The position numbers and the translations under genes are program-made. Shown here in pieces: positions 11,625 through 20,376 of a DNA stretch of 43,091 nt. The notes below the pieces were generated by a model. That model was not told where the DNA came from. It was given only the letters and a program-made list of their open reading frames with translations, and made no database searches. The stretch comes from Aquidulcibacter paucihalophilus (GTDB lineage: Bacteria; Pseudomonadota; Alphaproteobacteria; Caulobacterales; Aquidulcibacteraceae), in contig NZ_NCSQ01000159.1 of the NCBI RefSeq assembly GCF_002105465.1, forward strand, positions 1 through 43,091, read 5' to 3'. How positions within the stretch are numbered: position 1 is the stretch's first letter; each line of letters starts with the position of its first letter.

Positions 11625-11795
11625 GGTAGACTCAAGGTATTGAGTAGAGCAGTTGCAAGCTGAACCCTGTCCATATTTGTAAACATATACGTAACCACTT
11701 ATCGGATATAACGACCCGTAGATTCTATGGTGCTGAGTACTATCGAGACAGGCTCGATGGATGAAGATGTCGGCCCAAGACCAGGGAGAGTTGTC

Positions 11796-13949
11796 ATGTT
11801 GTCTGGGTTGAATAAAGTAGCGATTTCGAAAAAGCTACCGATGGTGATTGCGGGTCTTGCGGCCTTGGCGGGGGCGATGTCGGGTGGAGCCGCCTACTTA
11901 AACTCCCAACATAATATCAACACTGAAACCCAGAGTATGTTGACAGAAACGGCGCTTTCGAGGGCCGAGGCAGCCAAGGCCTTCTTCGACACGTCGGGCG
12001 CGCAAGCAAAAGAATTGGCTTCCAGCGCGATTATTTCCTCCGCGCTCGACCGTTTTGCCGCCGCCTATGCGCAATTGGGCCCCGATGCGGAAGCTCAACT
12101 TCAGGCCACCTATATTGATCAGAACCCCAATCCAGCTGGTCAAAAGGAAAAGTGGGACGCAGCAAACAATGGCACGGCCTATGATGCAGTCCATGCCGAG
12201 CTGCATCCTTGGTTACGCAATATTCTGCGTACGAACGATTTCTACGACATCTTCTTGTTCGATGCGAATGGCCAGAATGTCTATACGGTTTTCAAAGAGC
12301 GTGACTTCGCGACCCAATTGGCAAACGGCAAATGGAAGGATTCCGGTCTTGGCGTGGTCGTCCGCGACGTGATCGCCGCAGGTGCCAACGCAGAACCAAA
12401 GCTTGCAGACTTTAAACCCTATGCGCCATCGGCCGATGTGCCAGCTGGCTTCATTGCCGTGCCCATTAAGGGCGCTAATGGCGAGTTGAAGGGCGTGTTC
12501 GCTATCCAATTGTCGATCAACAAGCTGGATGCGGCGATGAAGCCACAGCCGGCAAACGGCAAAACGGGCGAAAACACGCTGATTGGTGAAGACTTTTTGG
12601 TGCGTAACAACTCACCACACGCCAAAGAGCCAACCATTCTCAAGCAAAAGGTCGACAATGAGTTTGTGAAGCAAAGCTTTGAAGGCAAATCCATCACAAC
12701 CGTGACCAAAGACGTGGACGGTAATGCAGCCATCACCGCTTTCGTGCCCTTCACCACCTTGGGTGCAAAGTTTGTTGTATCCGCCGATGAAACCGTTGCT
12801 GAAGCGCAAGAGCCCTTGCGGGCTTTGGCCTTGAACATTTTGTTGGCCACCTTGGTTGCCATTGGTGCTGCCGCTGCAGCAGGCTTCTGGTTTGCCCGCA
12901 GCTTGTCCAAGCCAATCTCGGACCTTACCGATACGATGCGCACGCTCGCCGGTGGTGTGACCGATCTCATGGTTCCAGGCCGTGATCGTGGTGACGAATT
13001 GGGTGAAATGGCCGAAGCGGTTGAAGTCTTCCGGGAAAATGCCATTGAGCGCATCGCTCTTGAAGCCGCTGCCAGCGAAGAAACCAAGATCCAAATGCGC
13101 CGCGCAGAAGCCATTGCCGCTGCTACCCAAGCCTATGAGCAAGTGGCGGGCGACATGCTGCGCACCGTCGCTGCCGCTTCGGCAGAGTTGGAAGCAACCG
13201 CACAAGCCATGACCGCGGCTGCTGACCGCACCAATATGATGGCCTCCAGCGTGGCCGCTGCCGCCGAAGAAAGCACTGTCAGTGCTTCAACTGCGGCGGG
13301 TTCGGCTGAAAGCCTCACCACTTCGATCTCGACCATTCAGTCCAATGTGTCTGAATCGAGCTCGGTTGCCATTGAAGCGGTCCGCTTGAGCGGGGAAGCC
13401 CAAGGCGCGGTGAGCGAACTGGCCAATTCCGCCCGTCGCATCGGCGAAGTGGTTGAGCTGATCAAAGGCATCGCCGACCAAACCAACCTCTTGGCGCTGA
13501 ACGCCACCATCGAAGCGGCACGTGCCGGGGAAGCAGGTCGTGGCTTTGCCATCGTGGCCCAAGAAGTCAAAAATCTTGCAAGCCAAACCGGCAATGCGAC
13601 GGAGGATATCGCCGCCCAAATCGGCTCGATCCAAGGCGCTGTGGATGGTGCCGTGGATGCCATGTCGCGCATCGAAGCCGTTATCACCCTGATCAACCAA
13701 AATGCGGGCATGATTGGCCAGTCGGTTGATATACAGGCAACGGTGACCCAAGAGATCGCCAGCGCCATTACCCAAGTGGCTGCCGCTTCTCAATCGGTGG
13801 CCTCCGACGTCTCGCGCGTGACCGAAACCGCGGGGGAAACTGGCGCGGCTGCAAGCCAAGTGTTGGCCGCCAGCCGCGAACTCTCGGTCCAAGCCGCCAA
13901 GCTCGATCAAGAGACGCAAGAATTCTTGGAGCGCGTCCGCGCCGCCTAA
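11796..13949 (+). CDS. methyl-accepting chemotaxis protein
   Basis: Transmembrane chemoreceptor of 717 residues. TM1 is about 15-37, followed by a periplasmic sensing region of about 300 residues with a Cache-like [20 protein letters not shown] segment, TM2 at about 340-365, a HAMP domain, and a long coiled-coil signalling domain. The hairpin tip is visible as [35 protein letters not shown], split across about 562-596, which binds CheA and CheW. No C-terminal CheR-tethering pentapeptide is seen. The start at 11796 is preceded by GGGAGAG; upstream in-frame ATGs at 11727 and 11757 are alternatives. No che genes are nearby, so the receptor feeds a pathway encoded elsewhere. A strong terminator follows. 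Confidence 0.93.
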   Translation: MLSGLNKVAISKKLPMVIAGLAALAGAMSGGAAYLNSQHNINTETQSMLTETALSRAEAAKAFFDTSGAQAKELASSAIISSALDRFAAAYAQLGPDAEAQLQATYIDQNPNPAGQKEKWDAANNGTAYDAVHAELHPWLRNILRTNDFYDIFLFDANGQNVYTVFKERDFATQLANGKWKDSGLGVVVRDVIAAGANAEPKLADFKPYAPSADVPAGFIAVPIKGANGELKGVFAIQLSINKLDAAMKPQPANGKTGENTLIGEDFLVRNNSPHAKEPTILKQKVDNEFVKQSFEGKSITTVTKDVDGNAAITAFVPFTTLGAKFVVSADETVAEAQEPLRALALNILLATLVAIGAAAAAGFWFARSLSKPISDLTDTMRTLAGGVTDLMVPGRDRGDELGEMAEAVEVFRENAIERIALEAAASEETKIQMRRAEAIAAATQAYEQVAGDMLRTVAAASAELEATAQAMTAAADRTNMMASSVAAAAEESTVSASTAAGSAESLTTSISTIQSNVSESSSVAIEAVRLSGEAQGAVSELANSARRIGEVVELIKGIADQTNLLALNATIEAARAGEAGRGFAIVAQEVKNLASQTGNATEDIAAQIGSIQGAVDGAVDAMSRIEAVITLINQNAGMIGQSVDIQATVTQEIASAITQVAAASQSVASDVSRVTETAGETGAAASQVLAASRELSVQAAKLDQETQEFLERVRAA

Positions 13950-13975
13950 TCGGGCCTCGATTCTCTTTGACCCTC

Positions 13976-14010
13976 AAAAAAGGCCCGCTGAGCGATCAGC
14001 GGGCCTTCTT
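13976..14010. terminator. bidirectional intrinsic terminator
   Basis: The arm AGGCCCGCTGA at 13981-13991 pairs perfectly with 13996-14006 around a GCGA tetraloop (GNRA type). A run of A precedes it (13976-13980) and a T-rich stretch follows, so it can terminate both the chemoreceptor (plus) and the GNAT gene (minus), whose stops converge here. Confidence 0.88.
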
Positions 14011-14014
14011 CACT

Positions 14015-14560
14015 TCAGGCTACAGCCAAGTGAGTCGGGGCACCCAAGCTCTTGTGGAAGGACATTAAGGGGATGCGGTCTTGTTGGGCCAAGCTGAAGC
14101 GCTGGACCGCACCCTTTGGAACAAAGCCCAGCTTCTCCAGCAGATGTAGGCTTGCCGGATTGTCGGGATGGGCTTCTGCTTCCAAGGTGGTAAAGCTTGT
14201 CTGACGGGCTACCCAGTCTAGCACCGCCTCCATCGCCTCGCGCCCGAGGCCTTGGCCCCAGAATTCTGGCAGGAAGGCATAGCCCAATTGGGCGCAGCCA
14301 GGTCGGGTTTGCCGCAGGCCAATCTGGCCGACAACATCGCCCTCGCCATTCTCCACTGCCCAGACAAATTCAAGGCCGCGGGCCTCACTAGCCCGGATCA
14401 TCAAGATCATCGCGCTGGCATGCAGGGGCGTGAATGGCTTGGGGATGGTGCACAAACCGCGCGCCACTTCGGGCCGGTTCAAGAGATCGGCGAGCGCAAG
14501 GCTATCCTCATGTTCTAACGGCCGCAGCAAGAGGCGCGGGGTCAATAGGGCTGGCGTCAT
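14015..14560 (-). CDS. GNAT-family N-acetyltransferase (RimJ/RimL-like), second copy
   Basis: A 181-residue GCN5-related acetyltransferase using acetyl-CoA. The N-terminal LLTPRLLLRPLEHEDS is typical of the RimJ/RimL branch. Motif A is in QLGYAFLPEFWGQGLGREAME, where GQGLG is the pyrophosphate-binding loop, followed by EAEAHPDNPASLHLLEKLGF. The substrate cannot be inferred: relatives acetylate ribosomal proteins, peptides, antibiotics or small amines. Its ATG overlaps the stop of the preceding GNAT gene (ATGA, 14557-14560), so the two are translationally coupled, and both lie downstream of rplU-rpmA. Confidence 0.9.
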   Translation of the reverse strand: MTPALLTPRLLLRPLEHEDSLALADLLNRPEVARGLCTIPKPFTPLHASAMILMIRASEARGLEFVWAVENGEGDVVGQIGLRQTRPGCAQLGYAFLPEFWGQGLGREAMEAVLDWVARQTSFTTLEAEAHPDNPASLHLLEKLGFVPKGAVQRFSLAQQDRIPLMSFHKSLGAPTHLAVA

Positions 14561-15123
14561 GACCTCGGTCTCCTTTCTGCTTCGGCGATATCGCGCCGCA
14601 TGACTTGTGTGGGCGAGGATTTGCCCGTTGCGAGCACACTCAATTCGAGAATCGCATCGACCTTGTAGAAGCCAAGTTTTTCAAGCACGTGACCAGATTG
14701 TGTGTTTGCCGTGGCAAACCCAGCCACAAAATAGACAGGATCAAGGTCGGTGATTGCCGCCGCGATCAGGGCTTTACCGGCTTCGGTGGCATAGCCCTTG
14801 CCCCAGTACGGGAAGCCTAGCCAATAGCCGAGTTCCCAGGCAGAGCTGCCATCCAGCGTCATGCGGTCCATCCAGTGCAGACCCATGGCCCCCATAAAGC
14901 CCTCAGCCTTGTGCTCAATCGCAAAGACGTAGTTTTCCTTACCGGCCCACATGTCAGGCTGTTTGCTTAACCAGTCTTCGCCGTCCTCCACACGGTAAGG
15001 GTGGGGCATGCGGGATAGATTGCCCGATACGCGCAGATCATTTGCCAGGCATACCAGACGATCGAGGTCAGTCATCTGCAAGGGGCGCAGGGTGAGGCGG
15101 CTCGTGTCAATTTGTGTACGCAT
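14557..15123 (-). CDS. GNAT-family N-acetyltransferase (RimJ/RimL-like), first copy
   Basis: A 188-residue acetyltransferase of the same branch as its downstream neighbour: N-terminal DTSRLTLRPLQMTDLDRLV, acetyl-CoA loop in ELGYWLGFPYWGKGYATEAGKAL, and the late ANTQSGHVLEKLGFYKVDA segment. GGAG sits a short way upstream of the ATG. The pair may be an old tandem duplication, although overall similarity by eye is modest. It lies 195 bases downstream of rpmA, separated by strong hairpins (see 15223-15301) that could limit read-through from the ribosomal-protein genes. Confidence 0.9.
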   Translation of the reverse strand: MRTQIDTSRLTLRPLQMTDLDRLVCLANDLRVSGNLSRMPHPYRVEDGEDWLSKQPDMWAGKENYVFAIEHKAEGFMGAMGLHWMDRMTLDGSSAWELGYWLGFPYWGKGYATEAGKALIAAAITDLDPVYFVAGFATANTQSGHVLEKLGFYKVDAILELSVLATGKSSPTQVMRRDIAEAERRPRS

Positions 15124-15222
15124 GGCAAAGTCTCCAAAAGGAAACCCGCGCGGGGTGGGGGGAGACTGGCCCGAACCCTAAACGGGTTCAAAGGACCTAT
15201 TTGCATCAGGGCAACATGCAAA

Positions 15223-15248
15223 CGGGGGGCCGGTGATCCGGCCCCCCG
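15223..15248 (-). terminator. GC-rich hairpin downstream of rplU-rpmA
   Basis: An 11-bp perfect stem (CGGGGGGCCGG at 15223-15233 with its complement at 15238-15248) and a 4-base loop. Read on the minus strand it is followed directly by TTTG. It lies 70 bases past the rpmA stop and is the most likely end of the ribosomal-protein transcript. A second perfect 7-bp hairpin, 15200-15222, abuts it downstream. Confidence 0.7.
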
Positions 15249-15301
15249 CGCGGGAAATGGTCTGTTTGACCGGATCACCCCTTTTCAGGGAGACGATCCG
15301 G
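15223..15301 (-). promoter_or_regulatory. possible attenuator between rpmA and the GNAT genes
   Basis: In minus-strand RNA order there are three related segments: CCGGATC (15295-15301), GGTGATCCGG (15270-15279), and the terminator stem-loop 15223-15248, which contains CCGGATCACC. The middle segment can pair either with the first (7 bp) or perfectly with the terminator's inner stem and loop (10 bp), and the two pairings exclude each other. That is the arrangement of an anti-antiterminator, antiterminator and terminator. No ligand or protein-binding signature is recognised, so this is a structural inference only. Confidence 0.4.
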
Positions 15302-15318
15302 AGTGGTTCAGGACCGCC

Positions 15319-15588
15319 TTATTCTGCTGCTTCCGCAATTGGCATGACGGATACAAAACATTTGTCGTCGCGCTTGCGGGTATAGACGACCTGGCCATTG
15401 GCGGTCGCAAACAGGGTGTGGTCGCGGCCAAGGCCAACGTTTTCACCGGCAAAGAATTTGGTGCCGCGTTGACGCACAAGGATGTTGCCCGAAACAACCA
15501 TTTCGTTGCCGAACTTCTTGACGCCCAAACGCTTGGAGTGCGAGTCGCGACCGTTGCGTGACGAGCCGCCGGCTTTTTTATGTGCCAT
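15319..15588 (-). CDS. rpmA: 50S ribosomal protein L27
   Basis: Protein of 89 residues at the peptidyl-transferase centre. The start [20 protein letters not shown] is the conserved L27 N-terminus, with the mature sequence beginning directly at the functional tail and no cleavable extension of the Firmicutes type. [21 protein letters not shown] and [14 protein letters not shown] complete the family signature. It is 23 bases downstream of rplU and surely co-transcribed with it. Confidence 0.98.
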   Translation of the reverse strand: MAHKKAGGSSRNGRDSHSKRLGVKKFGNEMVVSGNILVRQRGTKFFAGENVGLGRDHTLFATANGQVVYTRKRDDKCFVSVMPIAEAAE

Positions 15589-15611
15589 GTGTCAGTCTCC
15601 TGTGCGCTTGG

Positions 15612-15923
15612 TTACGCGTTGACGGCGGTGATGTGAACGACACTGCCCCATTGGCGGTGGCCGTTACGACGACGATAGGTCGAGCGACGGGTCTTTTTCA
15701 TGACCATCACTTTGTCGCCCTTGCGGGTTTCCAGCAAAGTTGCAGCAACCGTTGCGCCTGCCACGAGGGGGGCACCAACGGTGACGCCTGCTTCACCACC
15801 AACCATCAGCACGTCGCTGAAGGTGATGGCGCTGCCTGCTTCGCCTTCTAATTTCTCAATCACAAGCTTGTCGCCTGCAGCGACTTTATATTGCTTGCCG
15901 CCAGTTTTGATCACCGCGAACAT
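15612..15923 (-). CDS. rplU: 50S ribosomal protein L21
   Basis: Protein of 103 residues that binds 23S rRNA. The typical N-terminus [20 protein letters not shown] and the late signature [15 protein letters not shown] are present. It is first gene of the rplU-rpmA pair, with a good sigma-70-like promoter at 16029-16057 and an untranslated leader of about 100 bases. In many bacteria the next genes would be obgE-proB; here they lie about 5 kb away in the opposite orientation. Confidence 0.98.
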   Translation of the reverse strand: MFAVIKTGGKQYKVAAGDKLVIEKLEGEAGSAITFSDVLMVGGEAGVTVGAPLVAGATVAATLLETRKGDKVMVMKKTRRSTYRRRNGHRQWGSVVHITAVNA

Positions 15924-16028
15924 CGCGCTGTTCCTTGATAAGGGGCGAACGGACCAGACCGGGGATCGGGATGGGGTTCGCGGAATAAACGAAAGCGCCC
16001 GCCATGACGGCGAGCGTTAGGGAGGGTG

Positions 16029-16057
16029 TCTTTAAAGTCGCAAGCGCTCGAAGTCAA
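16029..16057 (-). promoter_or_regulatory. probable rplU-rpmA promoter
   Basis: On the minus strand TTGACT (16052-16057) and TAAAGA (16029-16034) are separated by exactly 17 bases, a near-consensus housekeeping promoter pointing at rplU. The leader to the rplU start contains an 8-bp hairpin (CGCTCGCC against GGCGGGCG) around 16000-16020 that could serve in autoregulation. Confidence 0.65.
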
Positions 16058-16118
16058 TTGAGAATGCTGATGTTCATGGCCCTTTATGGCACCTTGGGCG
16101 CAAGAAAATCCAGCAATG

Positions 16119-17039
16119 CTAGTCATAGGCCCTTGGCACCCGCGCAGCGCTAAGGCCTAAGAGCCGCGCTTGCCCGTCTTCGATGGTAATTTCAATCGGA
16201 GCCGATAGGGCAGGGACTGCCATCCCATTGGGCTTGAGCGCGCCTTGACCGCGAATCTCGCCTTGCCATTGCCCGTCTTGTGTTACCTGCAAGCGGCCAG
16301 TGCCCTGATCAAAGGAGAGGGGACCCCAGTTGATTTGCGCCGCCATAATGGTGAACGCACCCTGCGCCTTTGCCCACCCTTTGGTCGATTGCAATAAAGT
16401 CTGGCCTTGGCTGATCGGGCCGGTGATACGCAGCTTGTCGATTTTAGCGCCCAGAATCGCAGCGGGCCCCTCGGGTATAGCGCTCAGCTCCACGCCTTTA
16501 AGGTCGAGGGCAAAGGCAAGTCGATTGGCATCTTGGGGGTCTGCGATCAGATGGATGCCCCCCGCGCCGGTTCGCCACGGCTTAGGCCCAAGGCCCGAGG
16601 CATCGGCTGTCCCGGCCTGCAAGCCTTGAAACGTCACGGAAAACCGCGCCAATTGACCGTCCTTAAAGCGCAGACTGGCCTTGAGATCAGTCGCCCGCAG
16701 TGGCCGTAGGGGTCCGCCGGGCAATTTCAGCTTTGGCTCCAGCGCGCCTTCCAGTGCCCAGAGATTGAGGTTGAAGGGCGAGGCCGCGGCCACGAACCGA
16801 GAGGCTTCAAACACAAAGCCCGAGCGCGTCTGGACGCGCAGATCGGTAATTTCTGCTTCAAACCGATAGGGAAAGCCTTTGACCGCGATCGTCTCTTTCG
16901 GCAGGGTCGGCAAAGCTGCGGACACACGGTCTTTGAGGGTTAGGGCGGTTTGGCTCCAATAGACATAATAGCCCGCCAAAACGAGGGCACCTGTGGCTAA
17001 AGGAAGGATTAGGCCGAAGAGGGATTTGGACTTAGTCAT
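16119..17039 (-). CDS. DUF2125 domain protein
   Basis: A 306-residue protein with one N-terminal membrane helix (about 8-28, LFGLILPLATGALVLAGYYVYW) and a large periplasmic part rich in beta-strand-like segments. The early ETIAVKGFPYRFEAEITDL matches the hallmark of DUF2125, a family largely confined to alphaproteobacteria. Function unknown; the fold of repeated strands and the neighbourhood suggest an envelope role. Its ATG overlaps the plsC stop by one base (TAATG), making it the last gene of the ftsE-ftsX operon. A gap of about 195 bases separates it from rplU. Confidence 0.85.
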   Translation of the reverse strand: MTKSKSLFGLILPLATGALVLAGYYVYWSQTALTLKDRVSAALPTLPKETIAVKGFPYRFEAEITDLRVQTRSGFVFEASRFVAAASPFNLNLWALEGALEPKLKLPGGPLRPLRATDLKASLRFKDGQLARFSVTFQGLQAGTADASGLGPKPWRTGAGGIHLIADPQDANRLAFALDLKGVELSAIPEGPAAILGAKIDKLRITGPISQGQTLLQSTKGWAKAQGAFTIMAAQINWGPLSFDQGTGRLQVTQDGQWQGEIRGQGALKPNGMAVPALSAPIEITIEDGQARLLGLSAARVPRAYD

Positions 17040-17956
17040 TAATCGCCGCCACCGCCGCCACCGCCATCTCCGCCGCTGCTGCCACCATCGCTATCGGCCT
17101 GGTCCGCATCGACCCGATCTGAACCGCCATCCTGTTTGGCGGAAGATTTCGCGCTGGGTGACCCCGTATGCGTGCTGGCCATGATACTGAAGTCACCGCC
17201 CGAGGAATCGTCGCGCTTTGACGTGCGGGCTAAACCGTGTTTGCTCTGATGCTCGTCCAGCAAAGCCTGACTTGCTTCTTCAATTCGGCTTTCTAGCAAT
17301 TCCATAAAGGGGCCGCGTTTCAGTCCGGGCGGGATGACGGGCAGAAACTCAAACACGACTTTACCGGGATAGCGCATAAAGCCCTTCGCAGGCCATGAAA
17401 CGCCGGTATTCAACGCCAGGGGCACGCAAGGCACGCCCAGCATCATGTAAATGGCAGCCACGCCCGGCTTATAATCAGGCTCAGCCCCAATCATTTGGCG
17501 GGTGCCTTCGGGGAAGATAATCAAGGGGCGGCCTTGTTCAAACCGTTCTTTGGCTTGCGCCACCATGGCTTTGAGGGCGCTCATATGGCCGGAACGGTCG
17601 ATGGCAATCAGCCCGGCCTTGCGGCAATACCAACCGAAAATCGGCAGGTTCAACAGCTCCTGCTTCAGCACATAGACCGGCATATGCGTGAAGAGGGTCG
17701 GGATGATTGTATCCAAGACGCTTTGGTGCTTTGCCGCAATCATAATCGGCCCTGCGGGCAAATGCTCTAGTCCGCGCACTTCATAAGTAATGCCCGCAAT
17801 CCATTTCGCGCCAAAGCGCATGACTTTGGCCCAGACCTCCATGACGCGCGCACCACCCAGAGGGGACATAAATACATAAGGCGCGCCCAACGTGCCGACG
17901 ATCAGCACGCTGCCCCATAACCACAGCATCAAGAGAAACGACCGGATAAAGGTCAT
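17039..17956 (-). CDS. plsC: 1-acyl-sn-glycerol-3-phosphate acyltransferase
   Basis: Acylates lysophosphatidic acid to phosphatidic acid at the inner membrane. The 305-residue protein has an N-terminal membrane segment (about 5-30), the catalytic AAKHQSVLDT (HX4D), IFGWYCRKAGLIAIDR, and the phosphate-binding FPEGTRQ followed by VPCVPLALNTG. The catalytic part ends near residue 240. The rest is an unusual Ser/Asp/Gly-rich tail ending in nearly pure glycine (GGGGGGGD), low-complexity and probably disordered. The start overlaps the DUF218 gene by 4 bases, and the stop overlaps the next ATG by 1 base. Confidence 0.92.
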   Translation of the reverse strand: MTFIRSFLLMLWLWGSVLIVGTLGAPYVFMSPLGGARVMEVWAKVMRFGAKWIAGITYEVRGLEHLPAGPIMIAAKHQSVLDTIIPTLFTHMPVYVLKQELLNLPIFGWYCRKAGLIAIDRSGHMSALKAMVAQAKERFEQGRPLIIFPEGTRQMIGAEPDYKPGVAAIYMMLGVPCVPLALNTGVSWPAKGFMRYPGKVVFEFLPVIPPGLKRGPFMELLESRIEEASQALLDEHQSKHGLARTSKRDDSSGGDFSIMASTHTGSPSAKSSAKQDGGSDRVDADQADSDGGSSGGDGGGGGGGD

Positions 17957-18666
17957 GGCGTTTGTCCTTTGTGAAACAGGCTCATCTGTTTCAACGCAAT
18001 TTCTGTATCGCCTTCTAAAAGCCCGCGCCCGATGGAGACAAGATATTTGCCATATTCCAAGGCTAAGGCCCGTGTTGGGCGTTCATTCTTCCACCAGTCG
18101 CCGTCAAATTCACGCGTGGTCTGCACAGGGTAGGGGATCAGAACCACATCTGGAATAGCGCGGCGCATCTCAAACAGGCTGCGTGGCATATGATAGGCGT
18201 CTGTGATCACCACCAGGGTTTTGATGTCATGGACACGCACCCAGATCGCGGCCTCTTCGGCATTGCCAATCGTGTCGGTCGCCCGACGACCCATGTCGAT
18301 ACAGCAAGCATAGGTTTCTTCTGCGCCACCGGCTACCGCGCGCACTTCCTGCGCCGTGGTGATCCGATTGACCCCTGAGATGAGAAGGCGCGGCACCGCT
18401 TTGCTTTCAACCAGTTTAACCCCGGCAATCAGCCTCTGGTCAGAGCCACCCGTCAAAGCCGCAGCCCCATCGGCACGCAGCGGCTGGGTGGGGGTCTTGA
18501 GCGAGGTGACATGATCGCCAAAGCGGATAAAGCCGATCAGAAGCGCCAAGCCGCCAAGCAGGCTTAGGACAAAGATCAGGCGCGAAATGAGGGTGGAGGA
18601 GCGCACAACCGTGCCCGATGGGCGGTGCAGCCCCCGTTCACGTGTCTTACGCCAGAGCCATGCCAT
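17953..18666 (-). CDS. YdcF/SanA-like DUF218 membrane protein
   Basis: A 237-residue protein with one N-terminal membrane helix (about 24-48) and a periplasmic DUF218 domain: ALTGGSDQRLIAGVKL, RLLISGV, ATDTIGNAEEAA and the hallmark VVITDAYHMPRSLFEMRR near residues 153-171. DUF218 relatives (ElyC, SanA) affect envelope integrity and peptidoglycan-lipid carrier use, though their chemistry is unsettled. It lies one base after the ftsX stop and overlaps plsC by 4 bases, so it is firmly part of the ftsEX operon. Confidence 0.88.
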   Translation of the reverse strand: MAWLWRKTRERGLHRPSGTVVRSSTLISRLIFVLSLLGGLALLIGFIRFGDHVTSLKTPTQPLRADGAAALTGGSDQRLIAGVKLVESKAVPRLLISGVNRITTAQEVRAVAGGAEETYACCIDMGRRATDTIGNAEEAAIWVRVHDIKTLVVITDAYHMPRSLFEMRRAIPDVVLIPYPVQTTREFDGDWWKNERPTRALALEYGKYLVSIGRGLLEGDTEIALKQMSLFHKGQTP

Positions 18667-18667
18667 C

Positions 18668-19579
18668 TCACACCAAATCCCTCAGAGTTGCCCGCGCCGC
18701 GAAATCGGCTGCAATCGCGCTCGCGCAGGCAGTTACCAAAGGTGCGACCAGCAAGATCCACAAATCGGTCCAATTCAACAAGGGCGCGCCGCTGGTGAAA
18801 TCGGATGCCCCAAAAGCAAAGACGGTTGAACCAATCAAGGCGATCACGCCGGCTGCATTGGCCCCCAAAAGGCCCGCAACAAATCCCAGCCGCAAGAAGC
18901 GGATTTGAACCTCGCGCGCGACAAAGGAATCCTTTGCGCCTACCAGATGGAGGATATTGACCGCTTCCCGTCGTGTCTCAAGCGCCGCGCGGGCAGCAAA
19001 GGCAATGGTGGCAATCGCGGCCACAACCAGCGAGACTAAGGCCATGATGGCCACAATCCGCACCACCGTCGATGTGCGCAAGACTTCGCCTGTAAAGCGG
19101 CTATGGTCATCCACCACGATGGTAAAGCCCGCCGTTTTCAGGGCTTTCTCAATATCGGCTTTCACATTGGTTTGGCCCGCAACTACCCCCACTTCGATCA
19201 GACGGGGGACCGGCAGTGCGTCCAGCGTCGCCCCCATATCGGTGCCATAATTTCGCAAGAGTTCCTTGGCCCGTTCTCGGCTCATGGCTTCGCTGCGCGT
19301 CACACCTTGGATGCGGCCGACAATTTGGGCAGCCCGCGAAAGGTCTTCATCGGTGCGAGGACTTTGAACCACCACGCTCATCGCGCTTTTCAGATCGCTC
19401 GTCCACGTATTGGCGGCGCGGAAGCCAGCCGAAGCGCCCAGGCCCGCCAAACATCCCAGAGCGCACATGATGGAAACCACGATGGTTAGGGGCCGTACTT
19501 GGCGCGAATCCGCGGGCAATAGCGCGCGATCCGACTCGCGGCTAATCAGTCTCCACAGCGATTTAAGCCGTTCAATCAT
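18668..19579 (-). CDS. ftsX: cell division protein FtsX
   Basis: Membrane component of the FtsEX complex that couples ATP hydrolysis to activation of periplasmic cell-wall hydrolases at the septum. The 303-residue protein has a cytoplasmic N-terminus, TM1 at about 32-55, a periplasmic loop holding SRERAKELLRNYG and LPVPRLIEVGV, then three further membrane segments (about 170-197, 223-245 and 268-292), the usual four-helix topology. EAVNILHLVGAKDSFVAREVQ is the conserved coupling segment. The ATG overlaps the ftsE stop by 4 bases. The family has low sequence identity, but the context makes the call firm. Confidence 0.93.
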   Translation of the reverse strand: MIERLKSLWRLISRESDRALLPADSRQVRPLTIVVSIMCALGCLAGLGASAGFRAANTWTSDLKSAMSVVVQSPRTDEDLSRAAQIVGRIQGVTRSEAMSRERAKELLRNYGTDMGATLDALPVPRLIEVGVVAGQTNVKADIEKALKTAGFTIVVDDHSRFTGEVLRTSTVVRIVAIMALVSLVVAAIATIAFAARAALETRREAVNILHLVGAKDSFVAREVQIRFLRLGFVAGLLGANAAGVIALIGSTVFAFGASDFTSGAPLLNWTDLWILLVAPLVTACASAIAADFAARATLRDLV

Positions 19580-20310
19580 CGCTTGGCCTTTGGTGCTTGC
19601 TCAAGATTGGGTGCTTGGGTCAATTCGCCAGCCTCTAGTCTCAAAACAGGGGCCCCCGAACGTCGCACCAAGTCAAGATCATGGGTCGCGATCACCACGG
19701 TCGCACCCAGCTTATGCAGCTCGATGAACAAACGAATGATCCGGGCGCCCATATCCGGGTCAACGTTGCCCGTCGGCTCGTCGGCGATCAAAAGGGAAGG
19801 CTTGCCCACCACAGCGCGCGCGATAGCAACCCGCTGTTGTTCCCCACCCGATAAAGTCTCTGGCAAGGCATCAATCCGCCCACCTAAGCCAACCCAACGC
19901 AACAAATCATCCACATCTTCTGCATAATCGGCCAAAGGTACGTCGCGTACCCGAAACGGCATGGCGACATTATCAAAGACGGACAAATGCGGCAGCAGGC
20001 GGAAGTCTTGAAACACCACGCCAATCTTGCGTCGCAGCATGGGTAAATCGTCGCGGCTGGCGCTGCCAACATCCACACCAAACAGATTGGCGCGTCCTTG
20101 GCTGGGGCGCAGCGCCAAGTACATCAGCTTCAGCAAGGTCGACTTGCCAGCCCCCGATGGCCCCGTCAAAAAGTAGAAACCACCGCTTTCCAGCTCAAAC
20201 GACACATTGCGTAACGCTTGCGTGCCGGAGCCATAGGTGACGCCGACCTTATTAAAGCGGACGATGGGTCCACCTTCGCGATAGCCAGGGGTGCGAGTTT
20301 TTTCATTCAT
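19576..20310 (-). CDS. ftsE: cell division ATP-binding protein FtsE
   Basis: ABC ATPase partner of FtsX, 244 residues. Motifs in order: Walker A GPSGAGKST, the Q-loop in GVVFQDFRLLPHLSV, signature LSGGEQQRVAIARA, Walker B LLIADEPTGNVD and the switch His in VIATHD. The Tyr-rich start RFNKVGVTYGSGTQALRNVSF is typical of FtsE. It is first gene of a five-gene minus-strand operon (ftsE, ftsX, DUF218, plsC, DUF2125) with overlapping or adjacent starts throughout. It is divergent from a zinc-ribbon protein with 66 bases between, an order often seen in alphaproteobacteria. Confidence 0.97.
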   Translation of the reverse strand: MNEKTRTPGYREGGPIVRFNKVGVTYGSGTQALRNVSFELESGGFYFLTGPSGAGKSTLLKLMYLALRPSQGRANLFGVDVGSASRDDLPMLRRKIGVVFQDFRLLPHLSVFDNVAMPFRVRDVPLADYAEDVDDLLRWVGLGGRIDALPETLSGGEQQRVAIARAVVGKPSLLIADEPTGNVDPDMGARIIRLFIELHKLGATVVIATHDLDLVRRSGAPVLRLEAGELTQAPNLEQAPKAKR

Positions 20311-20376
20311 GAGTAGACTCTGACAGCGAATAAGCGCTTTTTTATGGTTGCGCTAGCCGGGTGATTCGTCTCTTTC

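Noticed and set aside
11633..11646. Small CTCAA/TTGAG inverted repeat before the chemoreceptor
   Set aside because: Five-base arms are expected by chance and no promoter boxes fit around it.
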